NCBI GenBank assembly: GCA_964412195.1
Contig: CAYPNP010000010.1
Location: forward strand, 62,001-126,000
Origin: CAYPNP01 sp964412195
GTDB taxonomy: Bacteria > Acidobacteriota > JAAYUB01
Direction: 5' to 3'
Length of the DNA: 64,000 bases
Numbering within the stretch: the stretch's first letter is position 1; the number at the start of each line of letters is the position of its first letter. The translations under genes and the position numbers were made by a program. Positions 25,972 to 34,575 of this stretch are shown here, one piece after another. Below the pieces are notes generated by a model. It searched no databases and was not told the origin of the DNA. It saw only the letters and a program-made list of their open reading frames with translations.

Positions 25972-27776
25972 TCTTCCTTCTCCGCGGAACGGAATTGCAG
26001 GTCATGGAGCTTCTTGTAGACCGCCCCGCGGGCGAGCAGCTCGTCGTGCGTGCCCGACTCCACGATCCGGCCTTTCTGCAGCACGATGATGCGGGTGGCA
26101 TTCCGGACGGTGGACAGGCGGTGGGCGATCACGAAGGTGGTGCGGTTCCGCATCAGATTGGACAGGGCCTGCTGGACCAGCATCTCGGACTCGCTGTCCA
26201 GCGAGGAGGTGGCCTCGTCCAGGATCAGCAGCGGCGCGTCCTTGAGGATGGCCCGGGCGATGGCCAGCCGCTGGCGCTCGCCGCCGGAGATGCGCGTGCC
26301 GCGCTCGCCGATGACCGTGTCGTAGCCCTTGGGGAACTTCAGGATGAAGTCGTGGGCCAGCGCCGCCCGGGCGGCCGCCTCCACCTGCGCCAGGGTTACC
26401 TCGCCGGCGCCGTAGCAGATGTTGTTCCGGACGGTGTCATTGAACAGGAAGGTCTCCTGAGTGACGATGGCGATCTGCCCGCGCAGGGACGTCAGGGTCA
26501 CGTCGCGGATGTCCGTCCCGTCGATCCGGACCGCTCCCTCGGTGGGGTCGAGGAAGCGCGGCAGCAGGTTCACCAGGGTGGTCTTGCCGGCGCCGGAGCT
26601 GCCGACGATGGCCAGGATTTCGCCGCGCCGCACGGCCAGGTCGATGCCCTGAAGCACGTGCAGCGGGTGGCCGTCTTTCTTCTCGTAGTGAAAGCCGACT
26701 CCCTCCAGCCGGATCTCCTCGCGGATGGGCGGGAGGTCGGGCGCGCCGGACTTCACCGCCACCTTTTCGTCCACGTCCAGGACCTCGAAGATTCGGTCCA
26801 CCGAGGCGAAGGTCTGCTGGAAACCGAGGTGCATCCGGGATATCCGCCGGACCGGGTCGTACATGCGCACCAGCGCGATCAGGAAGGTGGCGAACGTGGC
26901 CAGGGTCAGGTGGCCGGACTGGATCCGGAAGTGGGCGTAGACCATGAACGGGATGAAGATCATCACCCCGATCATCTCCATGACCGGCGGATTGGCGGAG
27001 ATGATGCGGCCGGCCTTCAGGTTGGCGCGCAGAACGCCCTCGGTCGCCTCCCGGAAACGGGCCAGCTCGAAGCGCTCCATGCCGAACGCCTGCACCACGC
27101 GGCTGCCGCTGATGGCCTCCTGGAGGGTGTTGCTCATCTCGGCCACGTGCTCCTGGCTCTGCCCGCCGTAGCGCTTGACCTTCTTCCCGAGGAGGGTGGT
27201 CAGCCCCCCGACCACCGGTCCCACCAGCACCGTCGCCACGGACAGGACCGGGTCGATGTAGACGACCAGGCCGATCAGGGCGAACAGGGTGAGGAGCTGC
27301 CGTACGAAGTCGGCCAGCGAGCGGGACACCGTCTCCTGGATCTTGTCCACATCGTTGATCACGCGGCTGATGAGCTTGCCGGTGGAGTGCCGGGCGAAGA
27401 AGCGCATCGACTGCCCGATGATATGCTCAAAGAGCCGGTCGCGCACGCGCTGGATGATCTTCTGGCCGGTGTAGATGACGGCGTAGTCGGCGAAGTAGAG
27501 GCAGACGCACTTGATCAGGGTGAGCACGAAGAGGATGACGGCGACGCGGATCAGCAGCCCCGGCCCCCGCAGGTCGAACCAGTCGTACAGGAAGGCGAAC
27601 TTCTGGGCCATGCCCGGGGCGGTGGGGGCGGTGCTGAGGACGGAGTTGAAGATGGGCTCCAGGAACATCAGGATCAGCCCCTCCACCGCGCCGACGATCG
27701 ACAGCAGGACCAGCGAGACGGCCAGCAGCGGCAGATAGGGCTTGAGGTAGGGAGCTAACTTTTTGATTTCCTTCAT
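25968..27776 (-). CDS. MsbA-like ABC exporter (fused permease and ATPase)
   Basis: The 602-residue half-transporter has a six-helix ABC transmembrane domain (about 1-320) followed by an ATPase with Walker A GSSGAGKTT, signature ISGGERQRLAIARA, Walker B LLILDEATSSLD and the H-loop IAHRLSTV. The family includes MsbA lipid A flippases and multidrug exporters; a homodimer is expected. The start at 27776 gives the usual MsbA-like N-terminus (MKEIKKL); an in-frame ATG at 27809 would add eleven residues. It is coupled by overlap to yicC. Confidence 0.92.
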   Translation of the reverse strand: MKEIKKLAPYLKPYLPLLAVSLVLLSIVGAVEGLILMFLEPIFNSVLSTAPTAPGMAQKFAFLYDWFDLRGPGLLIRVAVILFVLTLIKCVCLYFADYAVIYTGQKIIQRVRDRLFEHIIGQSMRFFARHSTGKLISRVINDVDKIQETVSRSLADFVRQLLTLFALIGLVVYIDPVLSVATVLVGPVVGGLTTLLGKKVKRYGGQSQEHVAEMSNTLQEAISGSRVVQAFGMERFELARFREATEGVLRANLKAGRIISANPPVMEMIGVMIFIPFMVYAHFRIQSGHLTLATFATFLIALVRMYDPVRRISRMHLGFQQTFASVDRIFEVLDVDEKVAVKSGAPDLPPIREEIRLEGVGFHYEKKDGHPLHVLQGIDLAVRRGEILAIVGSSGAGKTTLVNLLPRFLDPTEGAVRIDGTDIRDVTLTSLRGQIAIVTQETFLFNDTVRNNICYGAGEVTLAQVEAAARAALAHDFILKFPKGYDTVIGERGTRISGGERQRLAIARAILKDAPLLILDEATSSLDSESEMLVQQALSNLMRNRTTFVIAHRLSTVRNATRIIVLQKGRIVESGTHDELLARGAVYKKLHDLQFRSAEKEE

Positions 27777-27867
27777 CGGGGCCTGCGACCTTTGCAGATG
27801 CCCGTTCATGGTAGACGGATTACGGTGGGAAGTCAATTCTACAGCCGGGAGGGAGGGTGGGAGTGCG

Positions 27868-28134
27868 GAGTGCGGATTGAACCGCAAAGTCGCAAAGGAC
27901 GCAAAGGGGATTTCAACTCGGATGAACACGGATCCAAAGGCGATGAACACGGATCGAGGCAGGGTAGATTTAGCATATGGCTTCCTTACTGGTAATTGGG
28001 CTATCCATAAAAACTAACCCGCTGGATTGATCCGTGTGAATCGGTTTGACAATCCGTGTCCATCCGTGTCGAATTCCCGGGCGGAATGCGGAGTGAAACC
28101 ATTCGTGCGGTTCAGAGGGTTCGTGGTTGAGCGG
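27868..28134. repeat. Repeat modules between the ABC exporter and the beta-helix gene
   Basis: The divergent gap holds CGCAAAGGACGCAAAG units, GAACACGGAT units on the left and their inverted counterparts (ATCCGTGTCCATCCGTGT) on the right, then a TTCGTGGTT module. The layout is again roughly palindromic. No gene is seen. Confidence 0.75.
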
Positions 28135-28254
28135 ATCCCACCTGTGAAGTTTCCACCAAGATCGTGGATTTCTCATGGATCCCCATCCCGCGGGCCGTTA
28201 TAGAATGAACTCACATTCATTTCATCGTCATGCCTGGACATCAAGGAGGTATCC

Positions 28255-29211
28255 ATGCTGCGAAAGGCTGCCATCTGTTCGATCATCCTTTGCTTGGCCG
28301 GATTCGTCCTTGCCGGCAACCGCGCGGACGTGAACGCCGACCGGGCGGTGAACGCCGCCGACTCGGCCGTATTGGCCAACATCCTGTCCGGCAACCTCGA
28401 CCTGGCCGATTACGACCTGGCCAACGTTGTGGTGGTGGCGCCGCAGGGGGGCGACTTCACTAGCCCCCTGGACGCCCTGCTCTGGGTGGCCGGCCAGTCC
28501 CCCTCCGCCACCAACCGTTTCGTCGTCTTGGTGGCGCCGGGCGAGTATACCGTCCCCGCCAGCATGAGCATCCCGTCCTACACGACCCTCCGGGGCTATG
28601 ACCGGATCAACTGCCGGATCATCCGCAGCGGCCAGTTCCTGATCCAGACGACCGGGCACACCAATGTCGTCGTCCAGGACCTGTCCCTCGTGAACGAGCA
28701 ACCGGCGGGCACGGGCGGGACCCGCGGCCTGTTCTTTGAAAATTGCAGCCACGTCCTGGTCAAGAGCGTGGACCTGATGGTGACCGACGGCGCCAACATC
28801 GGCGCCATTGGCATCATTCTTTCGAACTGCATCGCCGTCCGGCTGGAGCAGGTCAAGGCCACGGTGACCGCCACCGTCACCTGCACCGGGACCGCGTACG
28901 GCATCTACGACAGCGGCGCGGATGTGAACGTCCGCGACTGCGATTTCTACGTCCTCCACAACCGCGCCAGCACCAACGCCATCGGCCTGTACGTTGCCAA
29001 TCCCGGCGGCACCCAGCCGCAGATCCGCCTGGACTGCTCCACGCTGAAGACCTGGACGGCGACCGCGCTCTTCGACCTTTATCTGTTAAAGGTGTCGGAG
29101 ACGTACGGGTGGATCCGGTTCTTCGATTGTGAACTGGACGGGGGGACGATCGGCGACGGGCAGTCGATCCGCTGGCACTGCCGCACCGAGGACGGGGTGG
29201 CGGTGCCGTAA
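28255..29211 (+). CDS. Secreted beta-helix protein with N-terminal dockerin-type calcium loop
   Basis: The 318-residue product has a signal peptide (1-21) and then ADVNADRAVNAAD, where D25, N27, D29, N33 and D36 match the Ca-binding loop of dockerin type I repeats; only one repeat is present. The rest is rich in short strands with Asn/Asp and Cys, as in right-handed parallel beta-helix (pectin-lyase-like) folds. It ends with a GVAVP tail shared with the products of 49421 and 50701. The ATG follows AAGGAGG. It is probably exported; the function is unknown, and no cohesin is visible in the window. Confidence 0.8.
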   Translation: MLRKAAICSIILCLAGFVLAGNRADVNADRAVNAADSAVLANILSGNLDLADYDLANVVVVAPQGGDFTSPLDALLWVAGQSPSATNRFVVLVAPGEYTVPASMSIPSYTTLRGYDRINCRIIRSGQFLIQTTGHTNVVVQDLSLVNEQPAGTGGTRGLFFENCSHVLVKSVDLMVTDGANIGAIGIILSNCIAVRLEQVKATVTATVTCTGTAYGIYDSGADVNVRDCDFYVLHNRASTNAIGLYVANPGGTQPQIRLDCSTLKTWTATALFDLYLLKVSETYGWIRFFDCELDGGTIGDGQSIRWHCRTEDGVAVP

Positions 29212-29315
29212 CTTCACCCCAGCGGTGTTACGGCTGATCGACATCGGCCATCTGCGCCGATTCTGTCTCGACACTCTCGGGGCGACGCAGTGTACGAGTG
29301 CCCTCGACGATTCCG

Positions 29316-29377
29316 ATCGGTCACCCGTCACCCGTCACCGGTCATCCGTCACCTGTCAATCCGCAATCCGCAATTGG
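29316..29377. repeat. GGTCACCCGTCACC and AATCCGCAATCCG repeat modules
   Basis: Tandem seven-base units are followed by AATCCGCAATCCGCAATTGG and abut the stop of the serine hydrolase gene. They fill a convergent gap. Confidence 0.8.
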
Positions 29378-29378
29378 A

Positions 29379-31493
29379 TCACTTCTTCTTCGCCGTGTAC
29401 ACCCCTTCCGGCTGCCGGCTCTCCAGGCCGGTCACGTTCCCCTGGTCGTCCAGGACGAAGCGGATCTGGATCACCGAGTATTCCTTGAGGTGGAAGACGC
29501 CGCCCAGGTCCGGCACCAGGGTGTACTCCGGCTGGCCCGGGACGGACAGGGTCAGGGCGTTGCCCTTGAGGCCGATCTTTGCCATCACCCCCGCCAGCTC
29601 GTATTCGCCCAGGAACTTCTGAAGGTAGGCCGGATCCGACAACCGCGCGTCGGGCCGCTTGACGAAGACGGCGTCCTTGACCACCGGCTCCATGGGCACC
29701 GCCACCGAGGCGATGTTCCCGTTCACGTCGGTCGCGAAGTTGAACTTGGTGTCCGACAGCACGTCGTCCTTGGCCTCCAGCGCCGTGAACACGTCGTAGT
29801 GCCAGTGGCCGAGCGGGGCGGTCATGCCGTTGTAAGTGACCATCAGCTTGTCCCCTTGCAACTCGATCTTCATCGGGCCGTAGCCGGGGTGGAAGTACTC
29901 GCCGGCGTAATCCGCCAGCACGTGGGACGGCTGGGTGCCGGGGACCCGCACGGTCTCCTTCTTCGTCTTGGCCTCCTTGGCGGCCGCCTTGCCCTTGGCC
30001 CGGCGCGCCAGCGCCTCCCCGTTCCAGTCGATGGGGTCGAGCTTGAGCAGCCGGTCGGCGGCGCTCTGGGCTACGATGGTGGAGAGGCCGGTCTCGGAGT
30101 TGGTCAGCACCACGATCCCCAGCCCGTCCTGGGGGAACACCTGCACCTGGGAGATGAAGCCGTCGATGCCGCCGCCGTGATGCACCCGCTTGTGGCCGCG
30201 GTAGATGTCGATCATCCAGCCCAAGCCGTAGTCCCCCGCCGAGACCTCGGGGCGCTCCTGAGGCTGTCCCATGGCCATGTGCGGGGCCTGGATGTCGGCC
30301 AGCGTGTCCGCCTTGATGACCGCCTTGCCGTCCAGCTTCCCGCCGCCGGACTGGACCTTGAGCCACCGGGCCATGTCCTCGACGCTGGAGTTGATGGATC
30401 CCGCCGGGCCCATGTTCGTGATCGGCCGGAAGCGGATCTTCTCCAGCTTGTCGTCCTTTTCCCGGTACGGCAGGGCGAAGTCGTCGGACTTCTGGGAGTC
30501 GAACACCGAGAAGTTGCTGCGGCCCATGTCGAGGGGCGTGAAAATCCGTTCCCGCACCAGATCTTCCCACGGCTTGCCGGAAACCGTCTCGGCCAGGTAG
30601 CCGGCGGTCAGGAACATCAGGTTGTTGTACTGCCACTTGGCCCGGAGGTCGGCGTTGGGCTCGAGGTACGCCAACCGGCGCACCAGCTCCTCGCGGGAGG
30701 CGCCCAGGTTGTTGTACCAGACGGCGTCGTGCCGCGGCAGGCCGGACCGGTGGGTCACCAGGTCGTAGGGAGTAATCCGGTCGGTCGCTGAGGGATCGTA
30801 AAGTTTGAACCAGGGGATGTAGCTCCGCACCGGCTTGTCCCATTCCAGCTTGCCCTCGTCCACCAAGGTGCCCAGGACAAAGGTGGTGAAAGCCTTGGAG
30901 CAAGAGCCGATGGCGAAGAGGGTCCTGGGCGTGACCGGCAGCTTCTGCTCAACGTCGCGGAAGCCGAAGCCTTTCATGTACGCCACCTCGCCGTCCTTGA
31001 CCACGGCGACGGCCAGGCCGGGCACGTTCCAGGCCTGCAGGGCAGCGTTCACGAACTCGTCGAATCCCGCCAGGGCGCCCTTGGCCGCCTCGGCGGGCTT
31101 CTCCGCCCGGGCCAGCTCGAAGGGGAAGGTCGCGCCACCCTGGGAGAAGTCGCCGGCGATCGTCCGGCCATCGGCGGACAGCGCGCCCTTGAAGGCCGGA
31201 TCGCCCGGGATGCCGGGGATGGCGAAGGAAACGTTCATTCCGTCGACGGCGATCTTGTCCAGCGGCAGGTCCTTGGCGCCCTGCAGCGGGATGGAAATGT
31301 CTCCCTGCCAGCCGCCGTCCAGGGCCGCGAAATCGATGTCGATCGCCAGCTTGGTGCCGGGCAGGCTGATGGTGCCCTCCCAGTGCCCCGCGATGGACGG
31401 CGCCTCCGCCGCCGCGGCGCCGGCCAGCAACCAAGCCGCCGCCATGAACACAATCCACCAACGGTTCATTCTCTCGCTCGCTGTCCTGGCCAT
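29379..31493 (-). CDS. Secreted serine hydrolase, beta-lactamase class C/DUF3471 family
   Basis: The 704-residue product has a signal peptide (about 9-29), an N-terminal beta-rich domain (30-130), a class C beta-lactamase-like domain with the nucleophile motif S197-C-S-K200, a YNN motif and an HHGGG motif in place of KTG, and a C-terminal DUF3471-type region (about 540-704). Such enzymes act as esterases or D-amino peptidases rather than antibiotic beta-lactamases. The ATG at 31493 has AAGGAG upstream; a second ATG eight codons later is possible. Confidence 0.9.
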   Translation of the reverse strand: MARTASERMNRWWIVFMAAAWLLAGAAAAEAPSIAGHWEGTISLPGTKLAIDIDFAALDGGWQGDISIPLQGAKDLPLDKIAVDGMNVSFAIPGIPGDPAFKGALSADGRTIAGDFSQGGATFPFELARAEKPAEAAKGALAGFDEFVNAALQAWNVPGLAVAVVKDGEVAYMKGFGFRDVEQKLPVTPRTLFAIGSCSKAFTTFVLGTLVDEGKLEWDKPVRSYIPWFKLYDPSATDRITPYDLVTHRSGLPRHDAVWYNNLGASREELVRRLAYLEPNADLRAKWQYNNLMFLTAGYLAETVSGKPWEDLVRERIFTPLDMGRSNFSVFDSQKSDDFALPYREKDDKLEKIRFRPITNMGPAGSINSSVEDMARWLKVQSGGGKLDGKAVIKADTLADIQAPHMAMGQPQERPEVSAGDYGLGWMIDIYRGHKRVHHGGGIDGFISQVQVFPQDGLGIVVLTNSETGLSTIVAQSAADRLLKLDPIDWNGEALARRAKGKAAAKEAKTKKETVRVPGTQPSHVLADYAGEYFHPGYGPMKIELQGDKLMVTYNGMTAPLGHWHYDVFTALEAKDDVLSDTKFNFATDVNGNIASVAVPMEPVVKDAVFVKRPDARLSDPAYLQKFLGEYELAGVMAKIGLKGNALTLSVPGQPEYTLVPDLGGVFHLKEYSVIQIRFVLDDQGNVTGLESRQPEGVYTAKKK

Positions 31494-31718
31494 GGTTCAC
31501 GCTCCTTCCGGTTCGGTACAAAAGTCTGGCACGGAGCATCCCGACTCTGGGACCTCCCTGGCGCCAGCCTGCTGTCCACGGTGATCAACAGGGTGATATA
31601 CGATCTCCCGCACATACATGTTCCAACGATCTCGGCAGGGCGATGCAGCCAGATTTCGCGCAGAGGCGCTGGGGACGCAAAGGATCGGGTGGGACCAGGC
31701 CAGCCGGGCATTGGATGC

Positions 31719-31806
31719 GGATTCACGCGGATCTTCGCGGATCAAGCAAAAAACTGGAGTTTATCGATCCACTTCAAATGCGATCCGCGGACATCCGCGT
31801 GAATCC
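31719..31806. repeat. Palindromic TTCACGCGGATC repeat
   Basis: The left arm (31719-31743) and right arm (31782-31806) are near-complementary copies built of GGATTCACGCGGATC units around a 38-base AT-richer centre. It lies in a divergent gap with no gene (31494-31985). Confidence 0.8.
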
Positions 31807-31985
31807 GCGTCAACAAGCGGCCGGCGGTGCTTGTGCTCTCCGGGTCTCTGCGCACCGTCTCGGGATATTCCATCGGAGGATCGGTTTCCGATATCGATGC
31901 AACAATCTGTCTCATCTCGAATTGAACCCGCCGCCATCTTGTTGTACCCTTGGAGAATCCAACAGGTCCGGAACGGGAGGTGCCG

Positions 31986-33155
31986 ATGCAGGCCATCATC
32001 AAGACGCAGGAGTTCCTGAACCTCTCGGCCTCCCTCAACTACCAGCTGTCGGCCGCGCCGGTCAACTGGCGCGCGATCCTGGCCCTGACCGTGGGCGACC
32101 GGTTCACCGAGGTGGAGGAGGACACCATCATCGACGTTCTCACCTACCTCCAGGAGGCGTACGGCCAGACCAAGCGCCGCCTCGGCCCGGTGGCGGTGCT
32201 GCACCCCATCCGCACCATGGGGCTGCTGGTGCGGGCCATGGAACACCCCACCCTGCTGGACCTCCTGACCACGCTGCTGCACGACAAGCAGGAAGACCTC
32301 ACCGAGAAGAAGCTCTCGCCCGACATCTGGCGCGTGCTCGAGGCCCACTACCAGGAACTGCTCAAGCGGATCGACCCCACCGACCAATGGTATCTCAACG
32401 AGCGCATCGAGATCCTGACCATCCGGGAAAACGAACGCTACTACCACTACCTCGGGCGGGTGCTGGAGCGCGCCCGGCTGACTCCCGAGCTGGTCCGGGC
32501 CAAGCTGGCGGACCGGCTGGACAACACCCTCGACCTGCGGATGGACCTCCACGACCCCACCGCCGACGAGGAGTGCTACGAGGCCGTCTTCGCCATCCTC
32601 TTCACCGATTCCACCCCCCACCGGCCCCTGCGCAAGGGCCATCCCATCCCCGGCAAGATCAACGGCTCCCGCCGCCTGTACCAGCTGTTCAAGAACGCCG
32701 TGCTGCTCTCGCTCCTGCGCCGGGAGCGGCAGGACCGGGTCGACCGGGCGGCCGAACGCCTCTCGTACTCCATCGCCCGGGCCAGCCTGGCGGAGGCGCA
32801 GCGGATCCTGCTCCACCTCTTCGATTATCACATCCCGGACAAGCGCGTCCAGCGGGAGATCCTCCAGGACGTCATGGAGTACTGCCGCTCGGGCTCCATC
32901 ACCCGGGTGACCCCCGGCGGACGCCGCCACCGGCTCGACGGCCTGTTCAAGGACCGCTTCGACCAGGAGGACAAGGCCACCCGCAACCGCCTGCTGGACG
33001 AATTCTACCAGGACAAGTACCTCATGGCCGAGGCGGCGGTGGCCTTCATGGCCATCTTCTCCAGCTTCCTGCACGATCCCGATTTCCGGATCCACGGCAT
33101 CGACGCCCGCGGGATCCATCCCGAAGAGGGCAGTGCCCTGGACAACCGTATCTGA
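31986..33155 (+). CDS. HD-domain protein related to the RelA/SpoT hydrolase domain
   Basis: The 389-residue product has HPIR (H73), LLHDKQED (H99, D100, E103, D104) and AKLADRLDN (D176, N180), matching the HD, ED and DRLxN motifs of RelA/SpoT-type (p)ppGpp hydrolase domains. No synthetase, TGS or ACT domain is present, and the C-terminal 200 residues are not recognised. A role in hydrolysing a nucleotide alarmone is inferred from those motifs. The ATG follows GGGAGGT. Confidence 0.75.
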   Translation: MQAIIKTQEFLNLSASLNYQLSAAPVNWRAILALTVGDRFTEVEEDTIIDVLTYLQEAYGQTKRRLGPVAVLHPIRTMGLLVRAMEHPTLLDLLTTLLHDKQEDLTEKKLSPDIWRVLEAHYQELLKRIDPTDQWYLNERIEILTIRENERYYHYLGRVLERARLTPELVRAKLADRLDNTLDLRMDLHDPTADEECYEAVFAILFTDSTPHRPLRKGHPIPGKINGSRRLYQLFKNAVLLSLLRRERQDRVDRAAERLSYSIARASLAEAQRILLHLFDYHIPDKRVQREILQDVMEYCRSGSITRVTPGGRRHRLDGLFKDRFDQEDKATRNRLLDEFYQDKYLMAEAAVAFMAIFSSFLHDPDFRIHGIDARGIHPEEGSALDNRI

Positions 33156-33291
33156 GATCCCCCCGGCCCATCCCCCCGGTATCGCTTCCCCGGCAGGCCC
33201 GCCACCCCGCCGCCAATTTTTCCTGAAAAATGCTGGCGCATGATCCCGTGATTGTGTAATTATGCATTTTATTTAGAACGCGAGGTTGGCG

Positions 33292-34452
33292 ATGACGGAC
33301 ATCATCTATCTGGACAATGGGGCGACCTCCTTCCCCAAGCCCGAGGAAGTCTACGTGGCCATGGACAAGTTCTTCCGGCGGGCCGGCGTCAATCCCGGCC
33401 GCTCCGGCTACGACCTGTGCGTCGAGGCCGGCGAGCTGCTGGAGGACACCCGGGCGCTCCTGACGCGCTTCTTCCACGGCACCGATCCCAACCGCCTCGT
33501 CTTCGGCTACAACTCCACCGACGCCCTCAACCTGATCGTCTGGGGCATGCTGCAGGAGGGCGACCACGCCATCAGTACGACCCTCGAGCACAACTCCGTG
33601 CTGCGGCCCCTCTGGCACGTGGCCCGGGACAAGGGGGTCGAGGTCGATTACCTCCCCTTCGACAGCCGGGGCTTTGTCGACCCGGACGACTTCCGGAAAA
33701 AGTTCCGTCCCTCCACCCGCCTGGTCATCGTCAACCACGGCTCCAACGTCATCGGGACGGTCCAGCCGGTCGCCGAGATCGGGCGGCTGTGCCGCGAGCG
33801 GAACATTCCCTTCGCCATCGACGCGTCCCAGACCGCCGGCAAGGTCCCGGTGGACATGGAGGCGATGAACCTGGACGTCGTCGCCTTCACCGGCCACAAG
33901 TCCCTGATGGGCCCCACCGGCATCGGCGGCCTGTACGTCCGCGAGGGGATCGAGATCCGCCACACCCGCGCCGGGGGCACCGGCGTGCGCTCGGCCGTGC
34001 GGACCCACCTGGAGGAGTACCCCTACCGCCTCGAGTACGGCACGCCCAACATCCTCGGCATCGCCGGATTGCAGGCCGGCGTCCAGTGGATCGAAAAGCA
34101 GGGGCTGGCGGCCATCGAGGCCCACGAGATGAAGCTGACGAAGCAGCTCCTGGACGGGTTGAGGGAAATCCCGGGCGTGAAGCTGTACTGCCAGGACGAC
34201 CTGACGAACCATATCGGCGTGCTGGCGTTCAACGTCGACGGCTTGGAGGCCGCCGACACCGGCACCATGCTGGACGTGGACTACAACATCGCCTGCCGCA
34301 CCGGACTGCACTGCGCGCCGCTGGTCCACGAGCAGCTCGGCACGGACAAGATCCACGGCGCCGTGCGCTTCGGCATCGGGCCGTTCAATACCGAGGAGCA
34401 CGTCCTGACGGCCATCGCGGCCGTGCGCGACATCGCCTCCTTCAGAAAATAA
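33292..34452 (+). CDS. Cysteine desulfurase-like class V aminotransferase
   Basis: The 386-residue PLP enzyme has the fold-type I start YLDNGATSFPKP, a TLEHNSVLRP segment, the PLP lysine motif FTGHKSLMGPTG and the C-terminal RTGLHCAP loop with a Cys at the position of the SufS/CsdA catalytic cysteine. It should release sulfur from cysteine (or a related substrate) as enzyme-bound persulfide. The ATG at 33292 follows GAGGT; a TTG two codons earlier is unlikely. It converges on the dsrK-dsrM-dsrC cluster. Confidence 0.88.
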   Translation: MTDIIYLDNGATSFPKPEEVYVAMDKFFRRAGVNPGRSGYDLCVEAGELLEDTRALLTRFFHGTDPNRLVFGYNSTDALNLIVWGMLQEGDHAISTTLEHNSVLRPLWHVARDKGVEVDYLPFDSRGFVDPDDFRKKFRPSTRLVIVNHGSNVIGTVQPVAEIGRLCRERNIPFAIDASQTAGKVPVDMEAMNLDVVAFTGHKSLMGPTGIGGLYVREGIEIRHTRAGGTGVRSAVRTHLEEYPYRLEYGTPNILGIAGLQAGVQWIEKQGLAAIEAHEMKLTKQLLDGLREIPGVKLYCQDDLTNHIGVLAFNVDGLEAADTGTMLDVDYNIACRTGLHCAPLVHEQLGTDKIHGAVRFGIGPFNTEEHVLTAIAAVRDIASFRK

Positions 34453-34572
34453 TTCACCACAAAGGCACAAAGGACACAAAGATAAAGCCGGGCGTAAAGG
34501 GCCCGGCAAGATTTCCCTTTCCTGAACACATGTCATGGATTTCTTTGTGTTCTTTGTGCCTTTGTGGTGAAC
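34452..34572. terminator. Palindromic CACAAAG repeat with internal hairpin, bidirectional terminator
   Basis: Arms at 34452-34482 and 34540-34571 (TTCACCACAAAGGCACAAAG and complement) enclose a GCCGGGC/GCCCGGC stem (34487-34507). It begins at the last base of one gene and ends four bases before the stop of the convergent gene, the same arrangement as 21422-21494. Confidence 0.7.
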
Positions 34573-34575
34573 GAT

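Noticed and set aside
29379..31493. Possible beta-lactamase resistance gene
   Set aside because: It has SxxK and YxN but HHGGG in place of KTG, a long extra N-terminal domain and a DUF3471 tail, which fits esterase/peptidase-type relatives rather than AmpC.
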